A DNA stretch of 64,000 bases from Lyophyllum atratum. Its lineage: Eukaryota; Basidiomycota; Agaricomycetes; Agaricales; Lyophyllaceae. Of this stretch, positions 45,094 through 56,900 are shown one piece after another. The stretch lies in assembly GCA_014905825.1 (NCBI GenBank), contig JACGCN010000017.1, forward strand, positions 1 to 64,000. Direction: 5' to 3'. The notes under the pieces are model-generated. The model had not been told where the DNA came from. It did not search any database and saw only the letters and a program-made list of their open reading frames with translations. The stretch's first letter is position 1, and each line of letters starts with the position of its first letter. The position numbers and the translations under genes were made by a program.

Positions 45094-48000
45094 CTAATGT
45101 ACTCCATTTACAACCAGTGCATGCCCCTCACGAATCCGCTGCTGGGTTCGTTCGGCGGCTGCATCATACACGAACGGTGCAGGACGGTGCTGTGGCCATC
45201 CCTCATCGTCATCAGAATTGACTGGGTCTTCCACAGAGAACGTCGTGTCCCCTTCCCCATAGAAGTCTTCCTCACCAAAGTCTAGCATAGGAAAAAAGGT
45301 CAGTAAATTAGGCCAGACAAGAAAGCAGAAAAGAAATCGGTCGTACTTTCTGGTGGATCATCCTCGGCCGCTCTCCGTTTCCCAAGAGCCTTTGCACTGG
45401 GCTTGATGGGCGTGTACTCGTCATATGTGCTCGATCTGGCGTTCATTGACATAGAGATGGGGGCATCGTGACGGATACGGAGATGGTTCATTCCGTTCTG
45501 GAGCTCAAACCCAATGGCACCAGACGCTCCCAGGTTTTCTAATATTGGCGTAGCAGGAGATGGTGTACGGGAGTGTGTATGCGCATACGTGTTGATTTGT
45601 GCAGGCAAGCGCGGGCCGTGTGGCGCAGGCGGCGGAGGAGCCAGTGACCCGATTTCGGTCCCAGAATGGGGATGTGGGTGATGCAAATGGGCGTGTGGCG
45701 CAAGTAAAGGGGACGGAGACCGTGATGGGCTAGGCGAAGAGCTACCGCCAGCACCTCCGGCAGCCAAAGAAGGATCAGAGTGGAACTCGCCATCTTGCTG
45801 GTACTGTTGTATGTGCTAGAGGAAATCGGTCAACCTATCTATCCCCATAGTACCAAAAAGACGCTTACCCGTCGATCCATCTTTGTCTCCTTCCGACTCA
45901 CTTCCTCAGCCTTGCGTTCCATGGCTACTCGCTCGAGATCGTCATACTGCTGCAGGGCGTCGACAAGCTCCGCATTCGCGGTCAACAAGGCCGCCAGTAG
46001 CTTTTCCTTCGTCGTCTGCTCGAGACGCTGCTCCTCAGGCATCCCGTGAGCGAGCGCCTCCTGGTCTCTCTGCACGCGTGATTGCTCGGCACCGGCCGAG
46101 GCCCAAGGTATCTGAGCAAAGATCAGCTCCTGAGATGCGCGACACTTGAGGTAGAATTCCTGTGGGTAAACGACGTCAAAAGATGTCCATTAATCGATGA
46201 TGGGGATCGTGAACCTTGATGATATCCTTTTTCTTCAGGTCTTCTGGCCTCGAGAGGGCAAGGGCCTGAGACAGCAGCGATGCATTGCCCTGCCCGATCT
46301 TGCACTCTTGGAAGAGCCGCCGGATGTCCTCGTCTGGGGGGATAATGCGATTCCGCGATTCATGCTTTCGGGGTGGGTTCTGATGAGTATGTGTAAGATT
46401 AAGGGCAATCAAAGACATGTGGGCACTGACGGGTTGGGGAGTCGTTGGGGACAAGTCGGCGGGTAGAGGCGAGGGTTCTTGGTACTCAATTCCAGGGATA
46501 GTTTCGAAATGGGAGCCACGACTGGATACAGGAGGGTTGAACATGGCATCGTCGTTGTCCAAAGGCATGCCCTAGGATAGGATCGGTAGGAGATCAAGGA
46601 ATAGTGGCAAAACACTGCACCTCGTCGGGTTTGTCCGCGGGCTTCACCCTTCTCCATAGCCCTCGGAACCCGGTGTCTCTCTCTGCATTCTGTTTAGTAC
46701 AGTTCGAGACTTGGATGGTCTACTCACTGCTCCCACTTGCATATGCGGCGGCGGCGATCACGTCTAGAACCCTTTCTCGAACAACTGGTGAGGTTCGTGA
46801 GGAGTTTAGAAGGTCTTCAAGGGTATCTAAAAATTTGCGCGCTGTAGAATGAGAAATAAATAGTTCGGATGAGTTGCGCAGCATGATTGCCCATAACTAT
46901 GTCGACCCATCAGCAATATCGCAATGCTCGATGTATGCTGGACTTACTCGAGCAGCAGATAGTTGCGCCGCGGGTTCGCCGTACTTAAATTCGCGTCTTA
47001 ACGCGCGCACAGCTTCCTTTGCGTTATTTTCGCTGGCTGAGGCTCTTTCGCAGACCTCCATTACGAGGCCCCAGTCTTCAGATGCGGTCGCGGTGAGGAA
47101 GCCTATAGGCAGAATAAGCAGGGACCGAAAACATTATAGATGACTCCATACCAATCATCCTAGTGAGCTCCGCGCCTTCACTGTCTCTCCGCTCCTTCTC
47201 CCTACCATGATCTCGGGAGTCAACCATCCTACCTCTTTCGCGGGCCTCTCTCTCCCTTTCCCTCTCTCGATCCTTATCCTTGTCCTTGTCTCCTCGACTC
47301 CAGAAACCCCTCTTCTCCTTCCGCTCAGGTGGGTCCTTCTCCCGTTCGCGGTGTCCAGTATCCGAGTAGCTCGTCACATTCATGAACCGCTCCTCTGAGT
47401 TGGTCCTCGTTGGTATATGAGCGGCGGTAGGTGGGTCCAGCGACCCTAAGATCCTGAGGGCCGCTGGTACTGTCTGCGGCTGCTTCTTTCGCAACGCAGC
47501 CTGCTGCTGCGGTGGAGGTTCGCGATCCCTCACTTGAGGGCCTTTATTAGAGTTGATGCTAAATGGAGAGGGAGATCGGGCGCCATTGGGGCTGGGTATA
47601 GGCGGCGATGCCCCAGGGGGTAGTGATGCGAAGGAGGAATTATGCGACTGTGAAGAGGGAGCTGGGTATTGGGTGCGCATCTGTGCATCGTCGTGGCCAG
47701 AGACAACCTCCCAGCGCTCCTCCTCGCTGGAGGTGCGTCGCAGACTTCGAGAGGGCGGGTTTGCGAGGCCGGACTGTGGCGATGGCTGGGACTGCTGAGA
47801 CTGCTGATGGAGGTATACAGCATGTTGCTGGTGGATTGGAGTGGGTATATTCGGATCCTACCGTCGCCACAATGTAAGAAAAGACGCGATAAAGGTTTGC
47901 GCGGGATGTTGTGCAGTATAGAACTGACCTCTTGTGAGTAACTTGATGGCCCAGTTCCCTTGGTGGGTTTTGGCTTGGGATGGCCGAATAATCTCTTCAT
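45094..48000 (-). CDS. VHS-GAT domain protein, Lsb5/TOM1-like
   Basis: Probable endosomal sorting adaptor that binds ubiquitinated cargo. The start is ATG 47998-48000 (MKRLFGHPKPKP) and the stop TAG 45094-45096, with about nine introns. After a disordered, Arg/Glu-rich N-terminal region of roughly 200 residues comes a VHS domain: DWGLVMEVCERAS, EAVRALRREFKYG, RLWAIMLRNSSELFISH, ARKFLDTLEDLL. A GAT-like helical region follows (IRRLFQECKIGQGNASLL, then EKLLAALLTANAELVDALQ and YDDLERVAMERKAEE). The tail is Ser/Pro/His-rich and ends in an acidic DFGEEDFYGEGDTTFSV block. The VHS domain normally sits at the extreme N-terminus, so the leading ~200 residues are unusual and may be a fungal extension. 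Confidence 0.8.
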
Positions 48001-48157
48001 TACTGCAGTACCACTGTGGCAGTGGGTTGCTGTCTATATCGTGCGCAGGCTGGACGGTGATGAATCTGTAAACTGGGCAGAGGCAATGCCAGCCAACAAC
48101 TATGAACTGGCAACAAATGAACTAAGGCTGTGCGACACGTGGTTTATCTGATAAGAT

Positions 48158-50164
48158 TTACACCGAAACTGGTACCCGTCCTCCTCCCTCCACTCCATCA
48201 AACACTACTCCCACAAACGCCTCGAATGCCTCTTCGCGGAACTCAAAGCTCGCCATGTACGCTGTTCTGCCCCTCACTTCTTCCTCGCCGACCAAGTCGT
48301 AAGGCCCGCAACTCGCGAGCAGTACGACGGGTATTTCCTTGCACGCATCAAGAACCTTCTTCATGTACTGCTTCTGCCAGATACTGCGGTCGGCATTGCG
48401 CATGACAAACACCACCGCCCCAACATCATCCGAAATGGCTGCCACCTCGGTGTCGTTGGGTGAATAGACGATGTGCCTGGTCTGTACTCGTTTCTGGATT
48501 TGATTGGCAAGCGCAAGGTAAGAAGGTCCTGCCGTGTTGCGAAGACGCCCTGCAGGGTCTCTTAGAACACCATCTGCGTCATCGACCGCGCGGTTCAGGG
48601 TTTCGATCGTAGGTGTGAACAACACGATCTCCTTCTCCTTCGCGATCTTCAGAGGTAACTTATCCTTCCCCCACACCACCGCAGAACTCATCTGGTACGC
48701 TTTCCTACTCAATTGCTTGTTCTCTGCCTTCAGAGTCTTCCAAGCCTCCTCGAACGTGGCCTCGTCGTACTCGTTCCCTAGCACTTCCTTCCACCCACCG
48801 ACGAATCTGTCCTTCATTTTCCCTACCCTCCTGCCCCCTTCGAACAACTCATTCAAGTTCAGGCGGCCGCTTTCCACAGCCGAATAGACGCTTTTTATCG
48901 ATCCGACGTGCCTTTCGAAGGTGTGGCAAACCATGACAACGTCTACTCCAGACGCAAGGGACCTTATGGCGCCCTCCTCAACCCCACATCCACCCTGCAG
49001 CTGCTCCGCAATCGCGTCCATCTCCAGGCAATCGGTCACCACCACTCCATCGTATCCCATTTCTCCCCTGAGCAATGCCTTTGTGACGGAAGGGGAGAGG
49101 GATGCAGGTGTAGCGTCCCCAGTAAGACCTGGCAGCGCCATGTGTCCAATCATCACGCTCGCAATAGGATCTATGCCATGAACAAGTTCATCGAAAGGAA
49201 CCAGTTCGGTTTTTTTGAGTTCGTCTTTCGATTTCTTAATGAGAGGAAGGGCGAGGTGGGAGTCTACGTGTGTGTCGCCGTGCCCAGGGAAATGCTTCGC
49301 GGACGGCGCGACACCGCAGGACGTGAGGCCTTGCGCGACAGCGGACGCGTAACGTGCAACGTCCGCGGGTTCTATATTAAGGAACACATGAGTTTGGCGA
49401 GTCAATCATTTTATGTTCAACGGATTGACGTACTGTCGCCGAATGACCGGACGCCTAAAAGGTTATTTAAGTTTTTGAGTCGGTGCTTCCATGCATGGTG
49501 CAGAACAGTGGACGTACCGATCACGGGGTTTCTTGAATCAGAATTGACATCTGCGACGGGACTGTACGCCCAGTTGATCCCAACCATCTTCAGCTCCTTT
49601 GCGGTAGCGGCGGATACGTCGAATGCAATGTTTACAGAGCCAGTAGCCGCGAGTGCCATAGCACCTGGGCTAGAAAGAAACTTGTTATTATTACGAGGAG
49701 AGTTAGGGGGTTAGGTGACGGACAATTGAGTCCCAGCAGTCGGGGAGCTGAAGGCAGATACGAGGCCTATACATACATCAGGGTCATAAAGGGACCAGAG
49801 CAGTAAGGTACGCACCATTCTCCTGATCGATACCTATGAGCAGAGGTTTCTCATGCCCAGAATCCTTTGCTACTGCTTGGAGTTCTCGTACGATTCGACG
49901 CACTTGCTTTGCGTCTAATTGCGAATCAGGACATGTAAGATGTTGGGAGAGGACTAGGGCATACCGCGGACGTTCCGTTTCATGAGGATGACGCTGCCTA
50001 CATGATAATCGCGGATGAGGGTCTTGATCTCTTCGCTCACTTCATGGCCATGAAAGCCGAATACGAAGTGCTGAGAGTCGATCAGTGAGGTAAAATATGA
50101 ATCGAGAGAACTGGGAACGCACCTGTCCAATTTCGCGCTTTACTTCATCTGTGAGGGTGGTCAT
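48158..50164 (-). CDS. GH3 beta-N-acetylglucosaminidase, NagZ-like
   Basis: Glycoside hydrolase family 3 enzyme of the N-acetylhexosaminidase branch. The start is ATG 50162-50164 (MTTLTDEVKREIGQ), with no signal peptide, so probably cytosolic. The barrel shows VILMKRNV, LLIGIDQENG, GINWAYSPVADVNSD, the diagnostic KHFPGHGDTHVDSH loop (catalytic His and Asp dyad of NagZ enzymes) and GVVVTDCLEMDAI with the nucleophile Asp in the TD position. About 300 further residues form a second domain after the barrel. Roughly five introns lie in the first third; the last exon is a single frame of about 400 codons. The natural substrate, chitin fragments or glycoprotein-derived sugars, is not evident. Confidence 0.9.
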
Positions 50165-50612
50165 TCTGGGTCTATAGGGGTGCAGTCTAGGAAAGAGGAA
50201 GCATGCTGTGATCCGTCCTATTTAAGAGGTCTCTAGAGGTGTGTCCGGGCCGTTAATTGGAAGCTATAGACATGTGGTCACTTATATCTCCGTCAATATT
50301 TGCAATATGGTAAAAATTCAACCAGGATTCAGAAATACAGGTGAATGGAGCAGTCGACATTGATTGTGTTGGAAAATTTCAAGAGACAGGAGGGCATGAG
50401 ATACAGCGGAGTCGACCATGTTGAACTTGTTCTAGTTAGGGGCGTCACGTCCGGTCATGTCAGGTGATAAACGGGTCACAACTCACGTGTGAGTTCAATT
50501 TGCGATTCTTACCGCGACAAGTCTGCCTTGGCCCTTGCTTTGCCCGCTCCTTTCGACTCTCCACTAATTGTTCCGTTGACAGGAACATCTCATCAATAAC
50601 CTGACCTGCATA
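50165..50612. promoter_or_regulatory. Divergent promoter, GH3 gene and GEN1
   Basis: About 450 bp between the divergent starts. No TATA box or named motif was identified. Confidence 0.35.
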
Positions 50613-53600
50613 ATGGGAGTTGCGGGACTATGGGATGTCAGTACTTCGAACCACCCGAAAATTACGATCAAGCTAATAATCCAATGGTTGCTAGGTCATT
50701 CGTCCTGCAGGCAAAACACGCTCTCTGACAGATATTTCTGTTACAGAGGGCTTTGAGGCGAATCCAGATGGTGTACGCGGGTACCGAGTCGGCATTGATG
50801 CAAGCATCTGGTTCTTCCACGCCGAGTACGGAAAGGAAGGGGAGAACCCCGTGCTGAGGACATTGTTCTTCCGCTGCGCCACTCTAATGCACTCGCCTTT
50901 TTTGCCCCTGTTCGTGTTTGACGGGCCGAAGAGACCTGACTGGAAGCGGGGAAAGAAGATTGATAGGACAAGCCACAAGCTTATTCCTGGGATGAAAGCC
51001 ATCGTGGAATCCTTTGGGTTCGAGTGGAGGATGGTGAGATATTCGTGTTTATACTCGAGGTTACCGAAACTGAGCCATTTTTAAGGCTCCCGGTGAAGCT
51101 GAGGCTGAGCTCGCTTACTTGAATCGCATTGGGATCATTGACGGGATTCTCTCTGACGATGTCGATAATTTCTTGTTTGGTGCAACCACAGTCATTCGAA
51201 AGTAAGTTCGGTATATTTATGGTTTGCATCTTCTTTGTAACATCGAAGACCTGCAGCGCCTCGAACAACTTGTCTGGTAACCGTGCAAACCCTGTTGTCA
51301 ATGCCGCGGGCAAGGATGACAAGAACCACACCAAAGTGTATTGCATGTCCGACATCACAACACATCCTGAAATTCGCCTCACTCGCGGAGGCATGATACT
51401 TATTGGTCTTATGAGTGGTGGTGATTACCAACAAGGTGGCCTCGCTCGTTGTGGTACGGTCACCTCGCATGGGCTCGCGAAATGCGGTTTCGGGGACACT
51501 CTCTTTCAAGCTGCGAATACCATGACCCGCGAACAGCTAAAGACCTTCCTTGTCGCTTGGCGGCATGAACTTTGCCATGAACTTCGAACGAACTCGCAGG
51601 GCCACATTGGCAGGAAGCAGCCTTCGTTGGCTAACTCGGTGCCATCCGAATTTCCCGATATCGACATTCTCTTGTCGTATACGAATCCAATCACCTCAGA
51701 ATCCATGGGCCGCGCAGAGAACAACCTCAAGCTGACGTGGGCCAAAGAGCCAGATCTCGGGAAGCTTGCCGCAACTTGCGAGTTTTACTTTGAATGGGGG
51801 TACAAGGAGGCTATCATCAAGCGCTTCAGGACTGTTATATGGCACTCCGCTATCCTGAGAATTCTGCGCCGCGCAGTTCTTGACCTCGACGCGAAGGCCA
51901 AGGCAGGGGGACTGCCGCCGACGACTCCTCGCAAGGCAGGTAACCTTGCTCGAGAACCCATAGGAACTCCATCGAGGATGATTACCAAGTACTTCTCCGC
52001 TATCAAGCTGGACGACCAGTCGGACAGCGATGACGATCAAGATGACCATCGTCTCATCCTGAAGATCCACTCGGAACGCACCCACGTTTCCACGGACGGC
52101 ATCCTAGAGTACCGCTTGGAGATTGCACCTGCACAGCTCGTTCGCCTCGCCGAGTCAGGGATTAAGGGAACGCGTTCGGCAGAAGGTCCGGATGAATGGG
52201 CCGATGAAGAAGACGAGGAGGGTGGTGGAAAAGGTGCGAAGAAGCCTCCTCCCGACCCCGAGAGTCACATGCGGGTTTGGATGCCTGCATGTATGGTTCG
52301 TCTTGTAGAGCCTGGCTTGGTAAAACAATACGAGGCGATATTGGAGAAAAAACAGGAGAAAAAAGCAGGGAAAGGTCGGGGCAAGACAACAGCGAAGGCA
52401 AAGGCAGCTCCTCCAGCTGGTGATGACTCTGCCTCAGAGTCCGGGCCTGATGATCTGCCGATAGTGAAGCCTGTACGCAAGACCGCTCCCAAGCCCAAGC
52501 CCAAGCTCAAGGCGCCATCCAAGGCTCCAATCGCAGATGGCTCGGAAGACGAGCCGCAAGTAGCCTCACCAAAACCATCGCGCATCGTTCGAGACTTGAC
52601 CAAGAAGAAGGACATCTCGAGTGCTACGAGCACAGGCCTTAAATCGTTCTTCCCCACCACCAAACCATCAAATAATCTTGGGACGAAGGCTCCCGCGCTG
52701 TCTTCAGTCCTTTCAAAGATTTCGGAGTCTTCCCAGCCAACATTGCCAACCACTAGCCTCCCTCAGGAAGAAGAAGAGTCATCATCTTCCAGCGATATTC
52801 AACCCAGAAAGCCTATCCACCGAACATCCAACACAAAGCCGTCATCTTCTCCTCGGGGCGCCCTGACGATGCCCACGACCGGCGTCTCTATTGATCCTAA
52901 GGGTCAACATGCTGTGCAGGACTTGATCAAGAAGAAACCGCTTGCTAAAGGTATCACCACCTCTGCCAGGCTGGGGGATTCTGTCGCCGCGACGAAACGG
53001 ACGCAAAGCAAAGGCAAGAAAAGCGAGTCGAAGGCAATTGCGTCGTCATCGAAGGTCAAGCAAAATTCCAGAGATATAAGCGAAGAGGAATCAGATATAT
53101 CGCTCCGCATCAACGACATGTTGGTGCCTCCAACAAAACCTAATCCACTGGCAGCATGGAATAAGGCACCCCACGATGCATATGTCTCGGTGTCAGACTC
53201 TGATGATGATACGAGCCGCGCGCGTGGGGCTTCATTCCACGATGATTCCCATATGTTCGAGTCGGACGATCCTTTTGATGATAGACATATACCCTCCTCA
53301 CGCATCTCGCGTCCTAAAACCAAACAAGTTCGGAGACAGAACTCATCCTCATCTCCCGACTCAAGTTTCCCGCGCCGTCATCTCGACAAATCCCCTCGCA
53401 AATCTGTAGAACACACGTCACCCCGGAAGTCCTCTCGAAATGAACGATCTTGCTCGCCTTCCCCTGTTAAGGTGCCTTTCAAGCCTGCTCGGGCAATGAC
53501 TAATCCGCTTACCCGTGCCCCGCTGCCTGTCATCGAAATTTTGGATTCAGACGATGATCTGCCCCCAATTCCACGGTTCCCCACTCCGCCTCTGATGTTG

Positions 53601-53738
53601 GCTAGAGCTCGGGCTGAGGCCAAAGCTATGTCTGCACCAGTGAAACAAACATCTATGAACAGCTTCACTAAACAAATACCAAGGAAGCTCGTCACAAAGT
53701 CTGTGAACATTATTCATGATATTATCGATCTCACCTAA
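50613..53738 (+). CDS. GEN1: Holliday-junction resolvase, GEN1/Yen1 (XPG family)
   Basis: Structure-specific nuclease that cuts Holliday junctions and flaps. Exons 50613-50636, 50695-51033, 51086-51201 and 51257-53738 give 2961 nt, 986 residues. The N-terminal nuclease domain starts MGVAGLWDVIRPAG, with metal-binding blocks VGIDASIWFFHAEYG and APGEAEAELAYLNRIGIIDG plus ILSDDVDNFLFG; the helix-hairpin-helix region has GLMSGGDYQQGG. A domain around LTWAKEPDLGKLAATCEFYF follows. The last ~550 residues are disordered, Lys/Ser/Pro/Asp-rich with several SP/TP sites (RHLDKSPRKS, ERSCSPSPVK), consistent with cell-cycle phosphorylation as known for Yen1. The third intron (51202-51256) is open in frame, so a retained-intron reading is also possible. 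Confidence 0.93.
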
Positions 53739-53820
53739 ATATGGCTTGTGTACATTTACGATTTTACGAATTTATTTTGGGGACCTATGTAACCGAGAAT
53801 GTATCGATGTTGAACAGAAA

Positions 53821-53842
53821 TAGTGATAGTGATAGTGATAGT
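53821..53842. repeat. (TAGTGA)n microsatellite
   Basis: TAGTGA repeated three times plus a partial copy, in the 3' flank between GEN1 and TSC2. Confidence 0.9.
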
Positions 53843-53999
53843 AAGTTACACGCCGGCTGGACGTGAACAAATTCAAATGCCCTGGAGAAATGAAGTCATA
53901 AATTGTACATTGCAAGATTACAGTGCTCTCAGACTATGTGTAATCCAAGCATCCCGAGAAGTCATGATACGAGTTAGTACAATACAGAGTGTCCCAGTC

Positions 54000-56900
54000 C
54001 TAATACGTTGTTGTAAAATCTCTGGAGGCTTCCAGACTCATAACGCCCTGACCGATATCGGGCGGGTCTGCGGGAGCGGGGGCCTGGGTTTTGAAACGGC
54101 GGATAGATTCCAACCGTCTTCGCCAATTGGTTGTCATCTCCACTTGGACTGTGTCTCCCTGTGTCTGGGCGAAGACGGAAGCGAACCAGTCAGCCAACTG
54201 GCTGAGCTGCCGCACGAAGAGAGGCAGACTCTCGGCGGATATAAGTTTAAAGTGACCAGTGGGAGCAAACTCGGTCATGCCAGGGGCGCGCTGCACATTG
54301 ACTTTGAAGTACTCATTTTCGTGGAGGTTGTTGGAGAACGCGGCAATGGCACCTAAGGAGTGTGGTTCGATGACGATGTTTACAAATTGGAACTGAGTAG
54401 CCAATGTGTCGAATCGATAGGGGTGACCGGAATCGTTCCAGACGATTCGGACGTAGTCGTTGCCTATGTGGCGCTTTTTGTTGTTACATTGGGGGTCTTC
54501 GTCGGTGGTGGGCATCATTGTGGCGGTGTGGTATAAAATTTGGCCTATATCGTCCCACCATGCGTATGCGTATTCCCCGTCCTCGTCAGGATCGAGGCCA
54601 CCAGCATACACGTCGACCTGGCCTCGCAGGTTGATTAGCCTCCCGATCCCTTCAAGGAATCGTGTATAAGCTGGGGAGCCGTGGGTGTTGCGCAGAATCT
54701 CGGCTTCCTCAGTCTGACCAGGAGCTACATACATGATCCCGACTTTGTGTGTATCGATCACGGGTATCCTGTCGAGACCCGTCACGAACCTAGAGACGAC
54801 AGATGGATCGGTGATCGTTCGCACAAGGGATGGGTCTGGGCGATCAGGATATGACGACAATTGAAGGGAGAAGAAAGAGGGATCGAGGGTGACGTCCTTT
54901 CGACGCTGTGATGGAGCAGTGCCACTCCATACATAACCGGTAACTGGGTTGGGAACTGGTGTATCGAGATCGTCATCATCCGGTTTGTCGAAGACATGGC
55001 GAACCTCTGCCTATGACATGCTCTGAATTAAAATATTTACACAAGCAAATAACGCCTTACCTCTTGAGTTTCCGATGAACTGAACCCTGCTGGCGACTCT
55101 TTCCTGTCAGGAGATAATGTTTTCCCGGGATTACGTTCCATTATCAGAGTTGCAGGCACGGAGAACAAATCAGGATCGACGTCGCCGGATCCAACCAGAG
55201 GTGCATTCTCTGCCCGGCACGAGAACTTTGTAAACCCAGATGGACGACGACACAGAACCTCGATCCATCCCCTCTTTGCCAATGTCCGAATGGTGATCAC
55301 AGAGTGTCCCAAGACCCAAGTCTTTTCGCTCACCACAGCGTGCGAAGCCTTTTCTGCCGGCGGATTCATTAAGATGTCATTGAATACCGAGGGAGCCGGA
55401 CGAGGATCCGCGCTTGCATACGTGTACCGGGCAAGCCAGTCAAAGCAGACCTCGGTGGGATCATCGATCTGCTCGTTGCCTTCATTGGCCAGGAGAAGCT
55501 GACGCGTAATATAGGGGATGTGACGCGCACGGTCAGGCAATTTGAGAGCCAAGAACCAGATGTAGACGACGGTATATGAGAGGATGCGGACGTGTTGCGA
55601 CAAGGCCCATGACTGGGTGGCAGATGAATCAGGGCGGTTATAGTGTTGGAGGTATTGGAGGGCGACTCCAAATACCATTTTGTAGTCGTTCTCTGTAAAG
55701 TTGGCGTAAAGAGGTGGGAGGTGGCCGATGAGGAATAAGAAGCCGAGAATGTGGACAGCCATGTTGGCGCCGGACATGATCTGGGAAAGCATTTCCAAGA
55801 TTCGGGGTAAGCATTTTGTCATTGACGACTGCAACTCGAACGCCGAGAGCGAAAGGGCGTGAAGACAACACTTGATAGTCGAAAACTGACCCATTGTCAA
55901 GCCATTTTGGAACACCTCGACCAAGAGGTGGCACTGCTTAAGGTCAAAGCATCGGCGGTAGCTGACTAGCACTGACAAGGTGTGATAAGCGAGTCCCTGT
56001 GCGTCGCGAGGTTTGACGGATGGGTCCTCAAGATGCGTTGCCATTTCGGCGTTTAAGATGCTGGTGCTAATCACAGAAAGCATCTTGGAGATGGCTTCTC
56101 TGGCCTTCGGCCCGCAAAATAGATGCTTGTTCGCCAACTGTACAGGGAGATGACAGAGGACGTACGAGAGAATTTCCCAGCTTGTTTCTCTCTCCAAGAT
56201 GCTGATGATGGCTCCGAGATATAACGAGATAGGAAGCACAGGCTGCTGACTTGAGATATCGGGATCAAATGAAACCAACCCTTCACTGGGGTCAACGTCC
56301 GCCGCCGAAAAGGGGAAAGCCTCTGGGACATGCCACAAAGGAACAGCTGGTTTAATGGCATGGGCTGTCGGCAGGGTAGTAGTCGCCCTAGAGCGGCTTC
56401 TACTTGCCGTTGTTGTGCGGGAAGGCACCCCAGGACTACCACGGCCGCGAGAGAGGTCTCGTTCCTTGGTAAACCGGGGACGCGCCTTGCGAAGATCTGG
56501 CAAATCGCTTGGAGATTGGTCCGTTGGTCCCTCAGCGCCAGGAGGCGAGGAGCCGTCCCAGAAACGGTTGATAAGTGTAGACAGCATCGCAACGTGGCTA
56601 GGCGTCTCGTGCGTAAAGTACAGCCTGTGATCCCGGTCCGCCCTCAGGCGCATCAAAAATTGCAGAGCAGTGAGTCGCGCTCGGGTCGACCGGCCGTCGG
56701 TTATAACGGACAGGAGGATATGGTAGATGCGGACGGCTAAATCGACGTTGCTTGACTCAAGTGCGAAGGGTGTGAACGTCAACTGGCTGAATATGGAGAT
56801 CAACGCGGACACAGCAGTTACGACCCGCGGAATGGAAGTGTTTTCTGGCGGGGATGGAGGAATTACTGGATCATCTGGGATGTCCTCCGGGGCTTGCGTT

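Noticed and set aside
51129..51256. Start of the 869-codon GEN1 frame as the protein start
   Set aside because: The upstream exons 50613-51201 encode the essential XPG N-terminal domain and splice in frame; the 51129 ATG lies in another frame of exon 3 and reads through an intron.
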